A stretch of 64,000 bases of DNA from Pseudobacillus lumedeiriae (GTDB lineage Bacteria; Bacillota; Bacilli; Bacillales; Domibacillaceae): contig NZ_JAUIYO010000010.1 of the NCBI RefSeq assembly GCF_044891285.1, positions 26,454-90,453 of the forward strand. Reading direction: 5' to 3'. Of this stretch, positions 9,345-19,918 are shown piece after piece. How positions within the stretch are numbered: the stretch's first letter is position 1; each line of letters begins with the position of its first letter. A program made the translations under genes and the position numbers. The notes under the pieces are model-generated. The model had not been told where the DNA came from. It saw only the letters and a list, made by a program, of their open reading frames with translations, and ran no database searches.

Positions 9345-10679
9345 TTATAACGATCGTAAACACTCTTTCATCGTTGTCACAATAAAAGAAAAGTCTTCTT
9401 CTGTGATACTTAATGGCGGAGCAAGCTGCAGGACGTTATTATAGCCTGCTACTGTATCACCATTCTTGCCGATAATCAGCCCTTTATCTTTGCAAAGCCT
9501 AATGACCTTGTTCACTACTTCCGCATCTGCTGGCCTTTTTGTCTGCTTATCTTCCACTAATTCAATACCGATCAGAAGGCCTTTTCCACGAACATCTCCC
9601 ACAAAGGATACATCTTTTAGCTCTTCCAACTCTTTCAACATTCTCTTTCCCAGCACCTCGGCACGTTCAATTAATTTCTCGTTTTCGAAAATCTCTAAGT
9701 TTTTCAATGCCAATGCACAGGCAGCCGGATTTCCTCCGAACGTGTTCACATGGCGGAAACGATCATATGGATCACTGCCGCTGTATGCTTCATAAATCTC
9801 TCGTTTCACCGCTGTCGCGGAAAGTGGAAGATAAGCGCTTGTGATCCCTTTAGCCATTGTAATAATGTCCGGCTTTACATCATAATACATAAATCCAAAC
9901 GGTTTGCCTGTCCGGCCAAATCCACAGATCACTTCATCACAAATGAGCAGCGCCCCATGCTTTTCGCAAATCTCTTTTACTTTTTTCATGTAGTTCTGCG
10001 GAGGAATCAGGCAGCCTCCTCCTGAAATAATCGGCTCCATGATCATCGCTGCTACAGTTTGACTTAGCTCCCATGTCATGACACGGTCGACTTCTTCTGC
10101 ACTTTCAAGTGTATGTTCATCATCAGGGTGACGATAAATATCAGGTGGATTCACATGAATAAATCCTGGAGCAAGCGGTTCATATTTATATTTGCGCTCA
10201 GCCTGTCCTGTTGCTGATAAAGCCCCCATTGAATTTCCATGATAAGAGCGGTAGCGGGAAATAAACTTATATCGGCTATGTTCTCCTTTTTGCTGATGGT
10301 ATTGGCGTGCAACTTTAAATGCTGTTTCGTTCGCTTCGGAGCCGCTATTGGAGAAAAAAATCACATAATCGCCACCGAGCCATTCATTCAATTTTTCAGC
10401 TAATTGAATAGCAGGCACGTGGCTCTGAGCTAACGGAAAGTACGGCATCTCCAGCAATTGCTCGTAAGCGGCTTTCGCCAGCTCCTTTCTGCCATAACCA
10501 GCATTCACACACCAGAGACCCGATAAACCGTCCAAATATTTGTTATCCTCTATATCCGTGATCCATGCACCTTCCGCCTTCTTAATCACTAAATTCCCCG
10601 AAACAGAAGCCGAGCCCCTCATTGCATGCCATACATAACGCTGGTCCTTCGCTTGTAAGTCTTCTGCTGCTGCCTGCAC
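9345..10679 (-). CDS. Class III omega-aminotransferase (aspartate aminotransferase family)
   Basis: PLP-dependent enzyme of 444 residues that moves an amino group from a terminal amine, such as beta-alanine, GABA or taurine, to pyruvate or another keto acid. The fold-type I signature is complete: SNSGSEANETAFK near residues 110-122, Asp248 in LLICDEVICGFGRTG and the PLP-binding Lys277 in DIITMAKGITSAY. The dehydrogenase gene ends 28 bases upstream, so both are one operon; together they fit conversion of an omega-amino acid to a semialdehyde and then an acyl-CoA. Beta-alanine to malonate semialdehyde to acetyl-CoA is the most economical reading. A taurine:pyruvate aminotransferase is an alternative. 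Confidence 0.9.
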   Translation of the reverse strand: MQAAAEDLQAKDQRYVWHAMRGSASVSGNLVIKKAEGAWITDIEDNKYLDGLSGLWCVNAGYGRKELAKAAYEQLLEMPYFPLAQSHVPAIQLAEKLNEWLGGDYVIFFSNSGSEANETAFKVARQYHQQKGEHSRYKFISRYRSYHGNSMGALSATGQAERKYKYEPLAPGFIHVNPPDIYRHPDDEHTLESAEEVDRVMTWELSQTVAAMIMEPIISGGGCLIPPQNYMKKVKEICEKHGALLICDEVICGFGRTGKPFGFMYYDVKPDIITMAKGITSAYLPLSATAVKREIYEAYSGSDPYDRFRHVNTFGGNPAACALALKNLEIFENEKLIERAEVLGKRMLKELEELKDVSFVGDVRGKGLLIGIELVEDKQTKRPADAEVVNKVIRLCKDKGLIIGKNGDTVAGYNNVLQLAPPLSITEEDFSFIVTTMKECLRSL

Positions 10680-10707
10680 AATGTTTCACCTCTCTTTCCT
10701 CACCGGT

Positions 10708-12165
10708 TTAATAACGAGCCGTCATCATCTTTTTGCGCGTATAAAATTCCACTCCATCTTTGCCATTCGCATGAAGATCACCATAGAACGAGTTTTTATA
10801 ACCCGAGAATGGGAAAAATGCCATCGGAGCAGGTACACCTAAGTTAATACCGAGCATACCTGCGTCAATTTCTTCACGGAATTCTCGAATCGCTTTCGCA
10901 CTGTCTGTATAGAGGCATGCTCCATTCGCAAACTCCGATTTATTTGTAATTTCTATCGCCTCTTGCAGACTTTCAGCACGGACGATGGAAAGCACAGGTG
11001 CAAAGATTTCATCCTGCCAAATTTTCATATTCGTCTTTACATGGTCGAAAATCGTCGGGCCGATAAAATATCCTCTCTCATGCTCCCCTTCTCTTCTGCC
11101 GTCACGGATAAGTACCGCTCCTTCTTCCACTCCACTGTCAATATAGCCAATCGTCCGTTCCTTATGGGCTTCACGGATCACCGGCCCAAGAAACACGCCT
11201 TTTTCCATCCCATTGCCCATTTTGATTTCATCTGCTTTTTGTTTAAGACGCTGAACTAATTCATCAGCAATATGACCAACTGCTACAACAACTGAAGCAG
11301 CCATACACCGTTCTCCTGCTGATCCGAAAGCAGCGCTTGTAATGTTGACTGCCGCATTTTCTAAATCTGCGTCCGGTAATACAATTGAATGATTCTTTGC
11401 TCCAGCGAGCGCCTGTACTCGTTTGCCATTGGCCGCAGCTGTTTTATAGATGTATTCCGCAACCGGCTGCGAACCGACGAATGAAATGGCTTTGACATCT
11501 TTATGTTCCAAAATCCCATTAACTACATCATGAGCCCCGTGAACAATATTTAATACGCCATCTGGAAGACCCGCTTCTTTAAACAGTTGGGCTAAACGAT
11601 TCGCCAAAAGGGGAGTGCGCTCTGATGGCTTTAATACAAATGTGTTTCCGCAGGCAATGGCGAGTGGGAACATCCAGCATGGCACCATCATCGGGAAGTT
11701 AAAAGGCGTAATACCGCCGACTACACCGATCGGATAACGGTACATGCCGGACTCAATGCCTGCCGAAATATCCGGCAGCTGACTTCCCATCATTAAAGTA
11801 GGTGCGCCAGCAGCAAACTCAACGCACTCAATCCCACGCTGAACTTCTCCATATGCTTCGCTATAACTTTTTCCATTTTCAAGCGTAACAATTTCAGCCA
11901 GCTCTTCCCAATGATCTACGAGCAGCTGCTGGTAGCGAAATAAGATACGGGCGCGCTGCGGAACCGCCACTTTCTTCCACGTTTGAAACGCCTCTTTAGC
12001 AGCTGCGACTGCTTGATCAACGTCCTCTCGGGTAGAAACTGCGAGTCTAGCAATCACTTCACCTGTCGCTGGATTAGGGACTTCCGCTATTTTTCGGCTG
12101 GATGATTCTGTCCATTTCCCTCCAATAAAGTTTTTGACCGTTTGAACCTCATTTGTCACTACCAT
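10708..12165 (-). CDS. mmsA: CoA-acylating methylmalonate-semialdehyde dehydrogenase
   Basis: NAD-dependent enzyme oxidising (methyl)malonate semialdehyde to acetyl- or propionyl-CoA with loss of CO2. It has 485 residues, as usual for the family. The catalytic cysteine is Cys287 in [12 protein letters not shown], a motif specific to the MmsA/IolA branch of aldehyde dehydrogenases. The dinucleotide fold segment [13 protein letters not shown] is also clear, and there is no Glu in the general-base position of ordinary hydrolytic aldehyde dehydrogenases, consistent with CoA acylation. The start has an AGGAGG site. It is first in an operon with the aminotransferase. A TATAAT box (12208-12213) and a cre-like site (12222-12235) lie upstream, suggesting carbon-catabolite control. 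Confidence 0.95.
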   Translation of the reverse strand: MVVTNEVQTVKNFIGGKWTESSSRKIAEVPNPATGEVIARLAVSTREDVDQAVAAAKEAFQTWKKVAVPQRARILFRYQQLLVDHWEELAEIVTLENGKSYSEAYGEVQRGIECVEFAAGAPTLMMGSQLPDISAGIESGMYRYPIGVVGGITPFNFPMMVPCWMFPLAIACGNTFVLKPSERTPLLANRLAQLFKEAGLPDGVLNIVHGAHDVVNGILEHKDVKAISFVGSQPVAEYIYKTAAANGKRVQALAGAKNHSIVLPDADLENAAVNITSAAFGSAGERCMAASVVVAVGHIADELVQRLKQKADEIKMGNGMEKGVFLGPVIREAHKERTIGYIDSGVEEGAVLIRDGRREGEHERGYFIGPTIFDHVKTNMKIWQDEIFAPVLSIVRAESLQEAIEITNKSEFANGACLYTDSAKAIREFREEIDAGMLGINLGVPAPMAFFPFSGYKNSFYGDLHANGKDGVEFYTRKKMMTARY

Positions 12166-12207
12166 AGTAAAACCTCCTAAAGATTTCTAATCTATCGTGA
12201 TAGCTTT

Positions 12208-12235
12208 ATTATATTTCCAGTGGATAACGCTTACA
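12208..12235 (-). promoter_or_regulatory. mmsA promoter with overlapping cre-like site
   Basis: On the minus strand TATAAT (12208-12213) sits about 45 bases before the mmsA start. TGTAAGCGTTATCC (12222-12235) matches the CcpA cre consensus at 13 of 14 positions and overlaps the -35 position, where it would block transcription in glucose. The -35 hexamer itself is poor. Confidence 0.55.
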
Positions 12236-12300
12236 TTAGACAGAGAGTAAAAACATTCCAAAGGTTTCTTCTACATTATGAATGATGTCCGCTTCTTCTC

Positions 12301-13917
12301 TCACATTCTGTCTTCTATTGGAAAGGTTTGATTAGACAATTCAAGGTATTTGTAAGCAGAAATGGCGGCTTCAATCGCTTGCCGTTTAGCCGGTTTCATA
12401 AAATCTTCTCCTAAAAGTTCATATAATTTTTCAAGTCTATGATACAGGGTCTGCCTCACAATATACAGGCGTTCCGCTGTTTCTTTTTTTGAGCCGCTGC
12501 ACTCTAGATAAACTTTTAATGTATTCATTAGACTTGCATTATTCTCCTGATCGTATAGTAGTATAGGTGTTAAATAATCGGACACAAACTCCTGGAGAAT
12601 ACCTCGCTCATGTGCATAGTAAATTAATCTATATATATGTAAATCTTCATAAAAATAACTAGTCAGTTCATTGTCTGCTCTTTCCCTAATAATGGCTGTG
12701 ACCTTGGCCTTTTCATAACTCGCCTCAACTTGATCGAATCTTCCGACAATCGTTCCTAAACTGACTTGAATAGGTAAAAAAGAATGGCTTTTTACGTATT
12801 CAGGCTTAAACATTTGATCGATACCTGCTTTTATCCGTTGTTTACAATCATTCGCTTCCCGCTGATCAAGCAAAATGAAAACGACATCCCTTTTCATAAC
12901 AGCCGATAAAAGAAAAAAGCCTTGTTCTTGGAAAATAGAGCGCATGACCATTTTGAAATACATCGTATTCGAACCTTCTTTATCCAGCTGTTTCATCTTA
13001 CAGAGCAGGACAGCCGCTCTTTTAGGCTCGACAGCGGGTTCCAATTCTGCCAGATACGCCGTTATTTGTTCTTCATTATGTTCTCCTGTCAGCCACCCTT
13101 GAATCCAGTCTGCTTCCTTCGCCTTCCTTCTCTCTTCTGTCCACAACTCACGCAAGATTACTTGGGCAAGAGCCGTCACGGTCCGATCCAAAATCAGCGT
13201 CTCAAATTCAGTAATTCCGTCTTCCTCTGAAATAATGATCAGCTCGGCAAAACTTTGATTCCACACATGAATTTGCTGGCGTGCGATATTGCTGCCGTTT
13301 CCAAATTTGTTTTCTTTGGCCCCTTGGAGGAGCTGTTGCTTTTCCTTTTTTGTTTGACTTGAAACGATCTCTGCACGGCCTTCTTTTGGCACATAAATAA
13401 CTGGTATGCCTATTTGTTCGTGCAGCATATTAAGAACTTTCTCCTTGGGATCTGTCTCAAGCAGCACTTCATTCAGCCGGCGCGAGTAGTCCTCTAAATC
13501 CGTAATCATTTGATACTGTTTTTTAATAATTAACGTATGTACACTTTCCGTGATGTCAACAAACCGGACTTCCTCATAAAATACGATCACCGGAAAATCA
13601 TAACGGTCGGCCAGCTGTATGATTTCATCGGGAATTTCATTCAAATATTCCCCAATTTCTATACATAGTCCCGCTGCCTGGCAGTCAATCAATTGCTGCA
13701 CAATAGAAAACAAGGTTTCTTTCCCTTTTTTCCACCCTACTCCAGTTGATAGAATCAATTCATCTCCATTTAAAAGGTCACTAACATCGGAAATCTCCAT
13801 TACGTGTACCCATTTAACCTTTCGATGGATCCCTTCTTTTCCTGCTACTACCTTTGCTTTTCGAAAGTGTTCAAGCTCTAAAATTTCTTGCACCGATAAC
13901 CTGATTTCATTCTTCAT
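12301..13917 (-). CDS. PucR family transcriptional regulator
   Basis: A 538-residue DNA-binding regulator. The N-terminal third is the PucR sensory domain (SVQEILELEHF, then VKWVHVMEISDVSDLLNGDELILSTG), the middle is a degenerate GGDEF-like region and the end is the PucR C-terminal helix-turn-helix (CSGSKKETAERLYIVRQTLYHRLEKL). The start chosen is the ATG at 13917 because the family begins there and a GGGGTG site precedes it; a longer frame to 13989 has no site. It lies upstream of mmsA and the aminotransferase on the same strand and is the likely activator of that unit, as PucR proteins commonly respond to amino-acid or purine breakdown. The ligand is unknown. Confidence 0.92.
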   Translation of the reverse strand: MKNEIRLSVQEILELEHFRKAKVVAGKEGIHRKVKWVHVMEISDVSDLLNGDELILSTGVGWKKGKETLFSIVQQLIDCQAAGLCIEIGEYLNEIPDEIIQLADRYDFPVIVFYEEVRFVDITESVHTLIIKKQYQMITDLEDYSRRLNEVLLETDPKEKVLNMLHEQIGIPVIYVPKEGRAEIVSSQTKKEKQQLLQGAKENKFGNGSNIARQQIHVWNQSFAELIIISEEDGITEFETLILDRTVTALAQVILRELWTEERRKAKEADWIQGWLTGEHNEEQITAYLAELEPAVEPKRAAVLLCKMKQLDKEGSNTMYFKMVMRSIFQEQGFFLLSAVMKRDVVFILLDQREANDCKQRIKAGIDQMFKPEYVKSHSFLPIQVSLGTIVGRFDQVEASYEKAKVTAIIRERADNELTSYFYEDLHIYRLIYYAHERGILQEFVSDYLTPILLYDQENNASLMNTLKVYLECSGSKKETAERLYIVRQTLYHRLEKLYELLGEDFMKPAKRQAIEAAISAYKYLELSNQTFPIEDRM

Positions 13918-14059
13918 GTGTGCACCCCGCACTTTAAGGATATTGATCCCATTTTTACCTAGTTTAATATTAAATGAAGTGACATTCAATTATACAGAAA
14001 GTTTGAACAGCGTTTTGCTTTCATAATGACAGCTATATGACCAGTTAAAAGATGAAAAA

Positions 14060-14138
14060 ATAAAAAAGAAACAGAGTACGGATCGTCTTGTACAGCTGCT
14101 AAGTGAAACTTAATAGCTATGACTCCGTACTCTGTTTC
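14060..14138 (-). terminator. Terminator of the yfcC-pepD unit
   Basis: Perfect 15-base stem (14068-14082 with 14124-14138), followed on the minus strand by TTCTTTTTTATTTTTTC. Confidence 0.88.
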
Positions 14139-14228
14139 ATATAGAAAAAACGAATCACTTCACATAAATACTCTCTAGCGTTCATTTTTGTAAATATACA
14201 ACCGGACCAAAAATCCCTGCTTACTTAA

Positions 14229-15767
14229 TCAGCTTACTTCTTCTGCCTCTTCTATAGCCGTTTCGTTATGTTCCTCAAATTTAAAGGTATTCATTTCTTT
14301 GAGTACAGAAAGGAAATATCGCCAATTATTCAACGTAGACGGTATATTTAGATGCTCATTAGGCGTGTGAACATCATATATATCAGGACCAATCGAAATC
14401 GCATCGATCCCAGGCAGCTTTTCTACAAAAATACCGCATTCAAATCCAGCATGTACTGCAATCAACTCAATATCAGTACCGTGCCGATCCTTATACACCT
14501 TTTCAAATAATCTTCGGATGTTTGAATGAGGCTGATACGGCCACTCTGGATAATTGCAATCGGTAGTAAATTGGCAGTCGAGTGTATCTGCCATTAGCTT
14601 CATTTGATTCCTAATATTGTCCTTCAAACTTTTGACCGAGCTTCTTATATCACTTTCAAATAATAATTCTTTGTCTATGGTCGTAACAACCCCTATATTA
14701 GTCGAACTTTCAACCAGCCCTTCGATCTCCATGGACATACTCTGAATACCATTAGGAATTAACATTAGGAAAGTGATCGCTTTATTCATGGTTTGTTCTG
14801 AAAAAACTTTCGTACAATCAAGCGGAATCTTTTCAAGCTTTACATATATGTCTGGGTCAGAGGCTCGCAGCTCATTTTTTAACACCTGATTCCATTCCTG
14901 TATTTTATTTTCTAGCTGTCCTATCTCACTCGACTGAAGCAAAATCGTTACATCGGCTTCTCTTGGAATGGCATTGACTGCTGATCCGCCATTAATTTCT
15001 TGAATAAAATAGGGAAATGCACTCGATAGATCGTATAATAATCTTCCGATGATTTTATTGGCATTTCCTCTCCCTTTGTGGATAGACATGCCCGAATGTC
15101 CTCCCTTTAATCCCCTGATACTAATACGATAACCTACGGCATTCTCAGGAGCTTCCTGCCAAGTAATGGTTAAAATTTGTGTCGCTTTTATCCCGCCTGC
15201 CCCGCTTACTAATAATTTATTATCTTCTTCTGAATCAATATTAATGAAGATCTCACCATCTAAGCAGGCTGGATCAACAGCGAAAGCTCCTCGCATATTC
15301 GTTTCTTCTTCCGTTGTTATCACTACTTCCAAGGCAGGATGAGGAATGTCGTCCGAATCTAACAAAGCCAAAGCATAAGCGACAGCAATTCCATTATCAG
15401 CACCTAATGTTGTATCTGTTGCATATAGCATATCCCCCACAATTCTTAACTGAAGCGGGTCCTTTTCGAAGTCATGGAGAGACTCCTTATTCTTTTCACA
15501 TACCATGTCCATATGTCCCTGTATAATAACAGCAGGTATATCTTCATATCCAGTGACAGCTGGCTTTTTGATAATAATATTTAATGCTTCATCCTGTATG
15601 ACCTCTAAATTGCGTTGTTTTGCAAAGTAAAGCAAATAATCACTGATCGCTTTCTCATTACCTGAGCCTCTAGGAATGTTTGATATCTCCGAAAAATAGT
15701 AAAATACAGGATGTTTCTTTAATTCTTCTAAACTACTATACAACCTTCTCATCCTTTCATCAGTCAA
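14229..15767 (-). CDS. pepD: Beta-Ala-His dipeptidase (aminoacyl-histidine dipeptidase), M20C
   Basis: Cytoplasmic zinc dipeptidase of about 510 residues. Metal ligands and catalytic residues are visible: His85 in IIQGHMDMVC, the bridging aspartate Asp124 in TLGADNG and the Glu153-155 cluster in TTEEETNMRGAF. The central part holds the dimerisation domain (GLKGGHSGMSIHKGRGNA). It directly follows the YfcC carrier with no gap, so the pair probably imports and cleaves peptides. The start is uncertain: a TTG at 15767 directly after the upstream stop, or the ATG at 15752; neither has a well-spaced ribosome binding site, pointing to translational coupling. It ends in a strong terminator. Confidence 0.93.
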   Translation of the reverse strand: MTDERMRRLYSSLEELKKHPVFYYFSEISNIPRGSGNEKAISDYLLYFAKQRNLEVIQDEALNIIIKKPAVTGYEDIPAVIIQGHMDMVCEKNKESLHDFEKDPLQLRIVGDMLYATDTTLGADNGIAVAYALALLDSDDIPHPALEVVITTEEETNMRGAFAVDPACLDGEIFINIDSEEDNKLLVSGAGGIKATQILTITWQEAPENAVGYRISIRGLKGGHSGMSIHKGRGNANKIIGRLLYDLSSAFPYFIQEINGGSAVNAIPREADVTILLQSSEIGQLENKIQEWNQVLKNELRASDPDIYVKLEKIPLDCTKVFSEQTMNKAITFLMLIPNGIQSMSMEIEGLVESSTNIGVVTTIDKELLFESDIRSSVKSLKDNIRNQMKLMADTLDCQFTTDCNYPEWPYQPHSNIRRLFEKVYKDRHGTDIELIAVHAGFECGIFVEKLPGIDAISIGPDIYDVHTPNEHLNIPSTLNNWRYFLSVLKEMNTFKFEEHNETAIEEAEEVS

Positions 15768-17222
15768 TTATGGTCCATAATTGATCGCTACGGCAATTGT
15801 CATGAATATCATTTCCAAGCCTAAAACTAAAAGGAACAGCGGCCATAAAAACTTATACCAACGGTCGATTGGAATGCAGGCAATCCCACATATCACAGCA
15901 ACAGTATGAGGCCATAACATATTTGCAAATCCATCTCCAAATTGGAAAGCCAGCACGGCCACTTGGCGGTTCATATCAATAAGATCGGCTAACGGTGTCA
16001 TAAGGGGCATTGAAATTGCTGCATGGGCACTTCCTGAAGGAATAAAAAAATTAAGCACAGTTTGTCCAAGAAGCATGGCACTTGCTGCAACAGAAGGCGA
16101 TAAGTCCTCAATGGCCATTGCCATGTAATGCACAATTGTATCGATAATGTTCCCATCTTGAAAAATAACTAAAATCGCATTCGCCAAACCTATAATCAAA
16201 GCGGCAAACACCATGTTTTTACATGCTTCTATGAATGTATCTGCGATTTGAGCAAAAGTAAGCTTATTTATTAACCCTATAACGATCATCATAATAATCA
16301 GTACACCTGATAATTCCGGAATATACCAGCCGAATTTCACTGTTCCAGTAATTAATGTAAGAATAGTACCTACAAACAATATTAAGCTGATTTTATGGCG
16401 TACAGTGAATACTGTTTCAGTTAGTACATCCTTTTTTACATCTGAAATAAATGGAAAGTTTAAGTCTTTTACAAGGCTTGCTTCTGGATTTTCTTTTACT
16501 TTTTTCGCATACCGCATCACGTAAAAAATAGACAGAGACATAAAAGAAATAAAGGCTACAATACGAAACCCCATACCGGAAAACATAGGGATTTTTGCAA
16601 TACCCTGAGCGATTCCAATAGTGAAAGGGTTCGTTATGGCAGCTGCAAACCCCGTAGTGACCCCTACATAAACAATAGCCACGCCAACTAATGCATCATA
16701 TCCGAGAGCAACAGCAATTCCCATCATCAAAGGAATGTATCCATAACTTTCCTCATACATCCCGAAAGTTGCCCCCATAAGACCGAAAATAAGCATAAAA
16801 ACAGGGATAATTAAACTTTCTTTTCCCTTTGTTTTCCGTAAAAGCGCCTCAATGCCACTGTTAAAAACTCCTGTCTTTGTTAGCATAAATATAAAGCCAT
16901 AGGCAAAAAAAACGTAGAAAATAATCTCTGCTGCATTGAGCATTCCTTTTTGAATACTGATAAACATATTAAAAGGACTAATCGGCGATTGTTCAACAAT
17001 TTGATAAGAATTAGGTACGACAAGTAATTTTTTCGTCGCAGGATCTTCCACTCTATTAAATTCACCTGCTGGTATAATGTACGTTAAAATTCCTGCTAAG
17101 ATAATAATCATGCCCATAAAAACATAACTATGAGGAGCTGTAAATTTAAACTTTTTCTTCTTTTTCTCCTTTTCCTCCTTAAATATAACCTCCTCATTTG
17201 ACTTAACGGCAGCTTTTCCCAT
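15768..17222 (-). CDS. yfcC: YfcC family membrane carrier
   Basis: A 484-residue inner-membrane protein with about 11-12 helices after a lysine-rich cytoplasmic N-terminus (KEEKEKKKKKFKF). The GMYEESYGYIPLMMGIAVALGYD region, the NPFTIGIAQ motif and the FIPSGSAHAAISMPLM loop are typical of the YfcC group in the ion-transporter superfamily. YfcC proteins are usually annotated as putative amino acid or peptide carriers. Immediate coupling to a dipeptidase gene argues for dipeptide uptake, but this is inference from context. A cre-like sequence lies about 110 bases upstream at 17330-17343, with two mismatches. Confidence 0.9.
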   Translation of the reverse strand: MGKAAVKSNEEVIFKEEKEKKKKKFKFTAPHSYVFMGMIIILAGILTYIIPAGEFNRVEDPATKKLLVVPNSYQIVEQSPISPFNMFISIQKGMLNAAEIIFYVFFAYGFIFMLTKTGVFNSGIEALLRKTKGKESLIIPVFMLIFGLMGATFGMYEESYGYIPLMMGIAVALGYDALVGVAIVYVGVTTGFAAAITNPFTIGIAQGIAKIPMFSGMGFRIVAFISFMSLSIFYVMRYAKKVKENPEASLVKDLNFPFISDVKKDVLTETVFTVRHKISLILFVGTILTLITGTVKFGWYIPELSGVLIIMMIVIGLINKLTFAQIADTFIEACKNMVFAALIIGLANAILVIFQDGNIIDTIVHYMAMAIEDLSPSVAASAMLLGQTVLNFFIPSGSAHAAISMPLMTPLADLIDMNRQVAVLAFQFGDGFANMLWPHTVAVICGIACIPIDRWYKFLWPLFLLVLGLEMIFMTIAVAINYGP

Positions 17223-17360
17223 TGTTTATCAACTCCCCGATCTGATTATTCATTCTAAATATTTAAACAATTATTATAATGAATATACTATACTGTTTCT
17301 CCTGCATCAGTACGCAAATTGTTAATCAGGGAAAACGCTTTCTTTTACAATATGTAAATT

Positions 17361-17390
17361 GAGAGTGAAGTCAAAGACGCCTTCACTCTC
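17361..17390 (-). terminator. Hairpin after the chemoreceptor gene
   Basis: Perfect 10-base stem GAGAGTGAAG (17361-17370) with CTTCACTCTC (17381-17390). The T-run is weak, so it is a possible rather than certain terminator. Confidence 0.5.
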
Positions 17391-17425
17391 CTCTAATAAA
17401 AAATAATTCAGCTGATCTGTTCATT

Positions 17426-19399
17426 CTATACCGTAAACCGGCTTAATAAGTCATTCAACTCTTCCGCAAGATTGGCTAATGTTTCTGCATGATCTGTAAT
17501 TTGCTCCATTGAACTGTTTGTTTGTTGCGCGGCAGCCGCGGTTTCTTCGATTCCCGCAGCGGATTCTTCGGAAATGGAGGCGATGTGTTCAACAACCGAA
17601 TGGATGCTGACGGTTTCTCCATTCATTTGCGTTAAACTTGCAGAGATGACGCTAATTTGTTGAGCAAGTATGGAAACGGCCTCCGTTATTTCTTCAAATG
17701 TGGTCCCGGTCGTTCGAATTTGTCCTGTTCCTGCCTCTACCTTTTCAAAGCTCTCCCGTAATGATTGCGTTACTTCTTTTGATCCTTGTTGAATGCCGTT
17801 AACGGTTTGTGTGATGCCATTAATCGATTCTTTTACTTGTTCGGAGAGCTTGCGGACTTCACCGGCCACAACAGCAAAGCCTTTTCCATGCTCTCCTGCC
17901 CGGGCCGCTTCAATCGCTGCATTCAATGCTAAAAGATTCGTTTGTTCAGCAATATCCTGAATGACTTTGATCATTCCCGAAATCTGCTTTGCCTGCTCAT
18001 CCAAGTCCCGCACCTTTCGTACAGAAGATTGGACAAGCTCGTGGATCATATCCATATCATGAACGGAGGTGTCCATTAACGCTTTTCCTTTGTGCGTTAA
18101 AGCTAATACTTGTTTTATCGTCGCAGACATGTCTTCCCCTTGATTGTACGCATCCTGAATATCTCTTGAAAATTCTCCTGCTTTCCCTGCCAATTCCATC
18201 GATGAATGCGCCTGTGTTTCCGCCCCTTCAGACAATTCATGCATCGTAGCCGCAATCTGACGGCTTCCTTCAGTGATTTCATTAGAAGATTGTTTTAGCA
18301 CGAAACTCTGTTGCGTCATCACATCTGATGTACTCGAAATCTGTTTTACCATTTCTTTAAAACTCTCTTGCATTTTTAAAATGGAGTTTGTTAACAGTCC
18401 AATTTCATCGTTTCTTTCTTTGCCCTCATATGCTGCATTTAACTTTCCTTTCGCAAAATCATCCATGAAATAGGCCACTCGTTTAATAGGCTCTGAGATA
18501 GAACGGCTGAATAAAAATGCAATAACAATCAAACACACTAAAGTGATACTGCCGACAATGATCGTTAATAAAGTCATCTTGTGATCGGCTTCGTTAATAA
18601 TAGACAAGTCTTGTGAAATCCCAATTGCCCCAATCACTTCTGTTTTAGTAGGGTCAAACATTGGTACGTACGTTCTTAAAAAGTCCCCCTGCTCCACAGA
18701 TACTTCTTTACCTGAAAGAACGTTATCCATGACTGCCTGATCATTTAACTTTTCACCGACACGTTCTTTTTCGGATGAAACGACAATTTCACCTGAAACA
18801 TTATGTAAATTTAGTTCTACTCCTTGAGAGGATTCAATTAATTGTTTTAAAAAGCCCTCATCAATGCCTGTTTGCAGCGTTCCTATTACTTTATTATTAA
18901 CGATCAGCGGAGCGAATGCCCGAACAGCTAGTCCGCTATTTCCGAATTCAAACCCTGAAATCTCTTCTTTATGTAAAGCCGCTTGAATAGCCGCCATTTC
19001 CCCTTTGTTATCTCCATATTTCTGAGGGTTATGTCCTCTCAAAAAAACAATCCCTGCCGTATTTCCAAATTCAAACACGCTTAAGCCATGTTCCTTCTGC
19101 AGCCGATCAAAAATCGGCAAAGCCTTTGCGGCTAACAGCTCTCGGTTGTTTGTCTTAAACGCCCCTATTAACTCTTCATCTCCAGCGTAAATTTTTGTGA
19201 CATCTAACAATTCAGCTGCAGCTAAATCTAGACGATGAACGATAGATTGTTTCGTTGATTGCTGGCTCTGTGCCGTAAGCGCCGAGAAAGTTTGATTCGC
19301 GTTGTACAGCAAAATCGCACTTAAAGCCATCATGGGAACGATTGAAACCGTTAATAAAACGATGAATAACTTGGTGTTTAATGACCGAAACTTCAACAA
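17426..19399 (-). CDS. Methyl-accepting chemotaxis protein
   Basis: Membrane chemoreceptor of 657 residues. One transmembrane helix (about 10-32) leads to an extracellular Cache-type ligand domain (about 35-275, with [17 protein letters not shown]), then a second helix (about 280-302), a HAMP linker ([20 protein letters not shown]) and a long cytoplasmic coiled coil. The invariant hairpin tip for CheA/CheW binding is present: [18 protein letters not shown] and [15 protein letters not shown]. The Cache domain resembles those binding small organic acids; the ligand is not predictable. Translation begins at a TTG eight bases after a strong AGGAGG. The gene stands alone, away from che genes. Confidence 0.96.
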   Translation of the reverse strand: MLKFRSLNTKLFIVLLTVSIVPMMALSAILLYNANQTFSALTAQSQQSTKQSIVHRLDLAAAELLDVTKIYAGDEELIGAFKTNNRELLAAKALPIFDRLQKEHGLSVFEFGNTAGIVFLRGHNPQKYGDNKGEMAAIQAALHKEEISGFEFGNSGLAVRAFAPLIVNNKVIGTLQTGIDEGFLKQLIESSQGVELNLHNVSGEIVVSSEKERVGEKLNDQAVMDNVLSGKEVSVEQGDFLRTYVPMFDPTKTEVIGAIGISQDLSIINEADHKMTLLTIIVGSITLVCLIVIAFLFSRSISEPIKRVAYFMDDFAKGKLNAAYEGKERNDEIGLLTNSILKMQESFKEMVKQISSTSDVMTQQSFVLKQSSNEITEGSRQIAATMHELSEGAETQAHSSMELAGKAGEFSRDIQDAYNQGEDMSATIKQVLALTHKGKALMDTSVHDMDMIHELVQSSVRKVRDLDEQAKQISGMIKVIQDIAEQTNLLALNAAIEAARAGEHGKGFAVVAGEVRKLSEQVKESINGITQTVNGIQQGSKEVTQSLRESFEKVEAGTGQIRTTGTTFEEITEAVSILAQQISVISASLTQMNGETVSIHSVVEHIASISEESAAGIEETAAAAQQTNSSMEQITDHAETLANLAEELNDLLSRFTV

Positions 19400-19517
19400 T
19401 GCTTTTTCCTCCTTATTCCGCGAAACAGGAATAATTTACTATTTGAAACTTCCTAAAACAGTATAGCTTATGAGTAATTATAATCACATACTAAAACCAC
19501 TTTCTTTACAAAAACTT

Positions 19518-19552
19518 AAAAGAAGCACCATTCCGCAGAATGTGCTTCTTTT
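19518..19552 (-). terminator. Terminator of the small zinc-ribbon gene
   Basis: Stem AAAAGAAGCAC...GTGCTTCTTTT, extended inward by CATTC/GAATG with one bulged C. Both flanks are A/T-rich, so it can work on either strand. Confidence 0.7.
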
Positions 19553-19664
19553 ATCGAACGATTCAAATATACCAGGAAAAACGATTTTAGCTGCCTCGGG
19601 ACAAATATGCTGCGAAGAAAGCAGACAAAGGTCTAAATACAATGGCTTCTTTCTGATTACATCC

Positions 19665-19823
19665 TTACTTATTCCGGCAGTTTTTACAGACATTGACTCT
19701 TTGGCTTTGTTCCGTTGTATAAGGATACAACAATTTAATCCTTGTTTTGCCGCACAACGGGCATGTTCCTCTCCCTCTGGCAGGAATTCGATTTAACGTT
19801 TTTCCGCGATACCTCTTAGCCAT
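19665..19823 (-). CDS. Small two-CxxC zinc-ribbon protein, 52 residues
   Basis: Small gene found by reading the gap. The 52-residue product begins MAKRYRGKTLNRIPARGRG and carries two knuckles, CPLC (residues 21-24) and CKNC (46-49), spaced as in a single four-cysteine zinc ribbon; it is strongly basic. An AAGGATGG purine run precedes the ATG; an in-frame ATG two codons earlier (19829) is possible. A good hairpin lies about 110 bases downstream. The zinc-ribbon-plus-basic-arm layout suggests RNA, ribosome or DNA contact, but I do not recognise a named family. The overlapping 69-codon frame 19484-19693 is rejected. Confidence 0.75.
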   Translation of the reverse strand: MAKRYRGKTLNRIPARGRGTCPLCGKTRIKLLYPYTTEQSQRVNVCKNCRNK

Positions 19824-19918
19824 GTCCATCCATCCTTATGAAAAATGTTTTCTTTTCTTTATTTAATGATGGATGTAAGAAAAAATTGACAGATTTTTTA
19901 ATGCTTTTTGTATATAAA

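Noticed and set aside
17330..17343. cre site upstream of yfcC
   Set aside because: AGAAAGCGTTTTCC on the minus strand has two consensus mismatches and lies far from a recognisable promoter, so it is mentioned but not annotated.
19484..19693. 69-codon minus-strand frame
   Set aside because: It overlaps the end of the better-supported zinc-ribbon gene, runs through its terminator and has no ribosome binding site.
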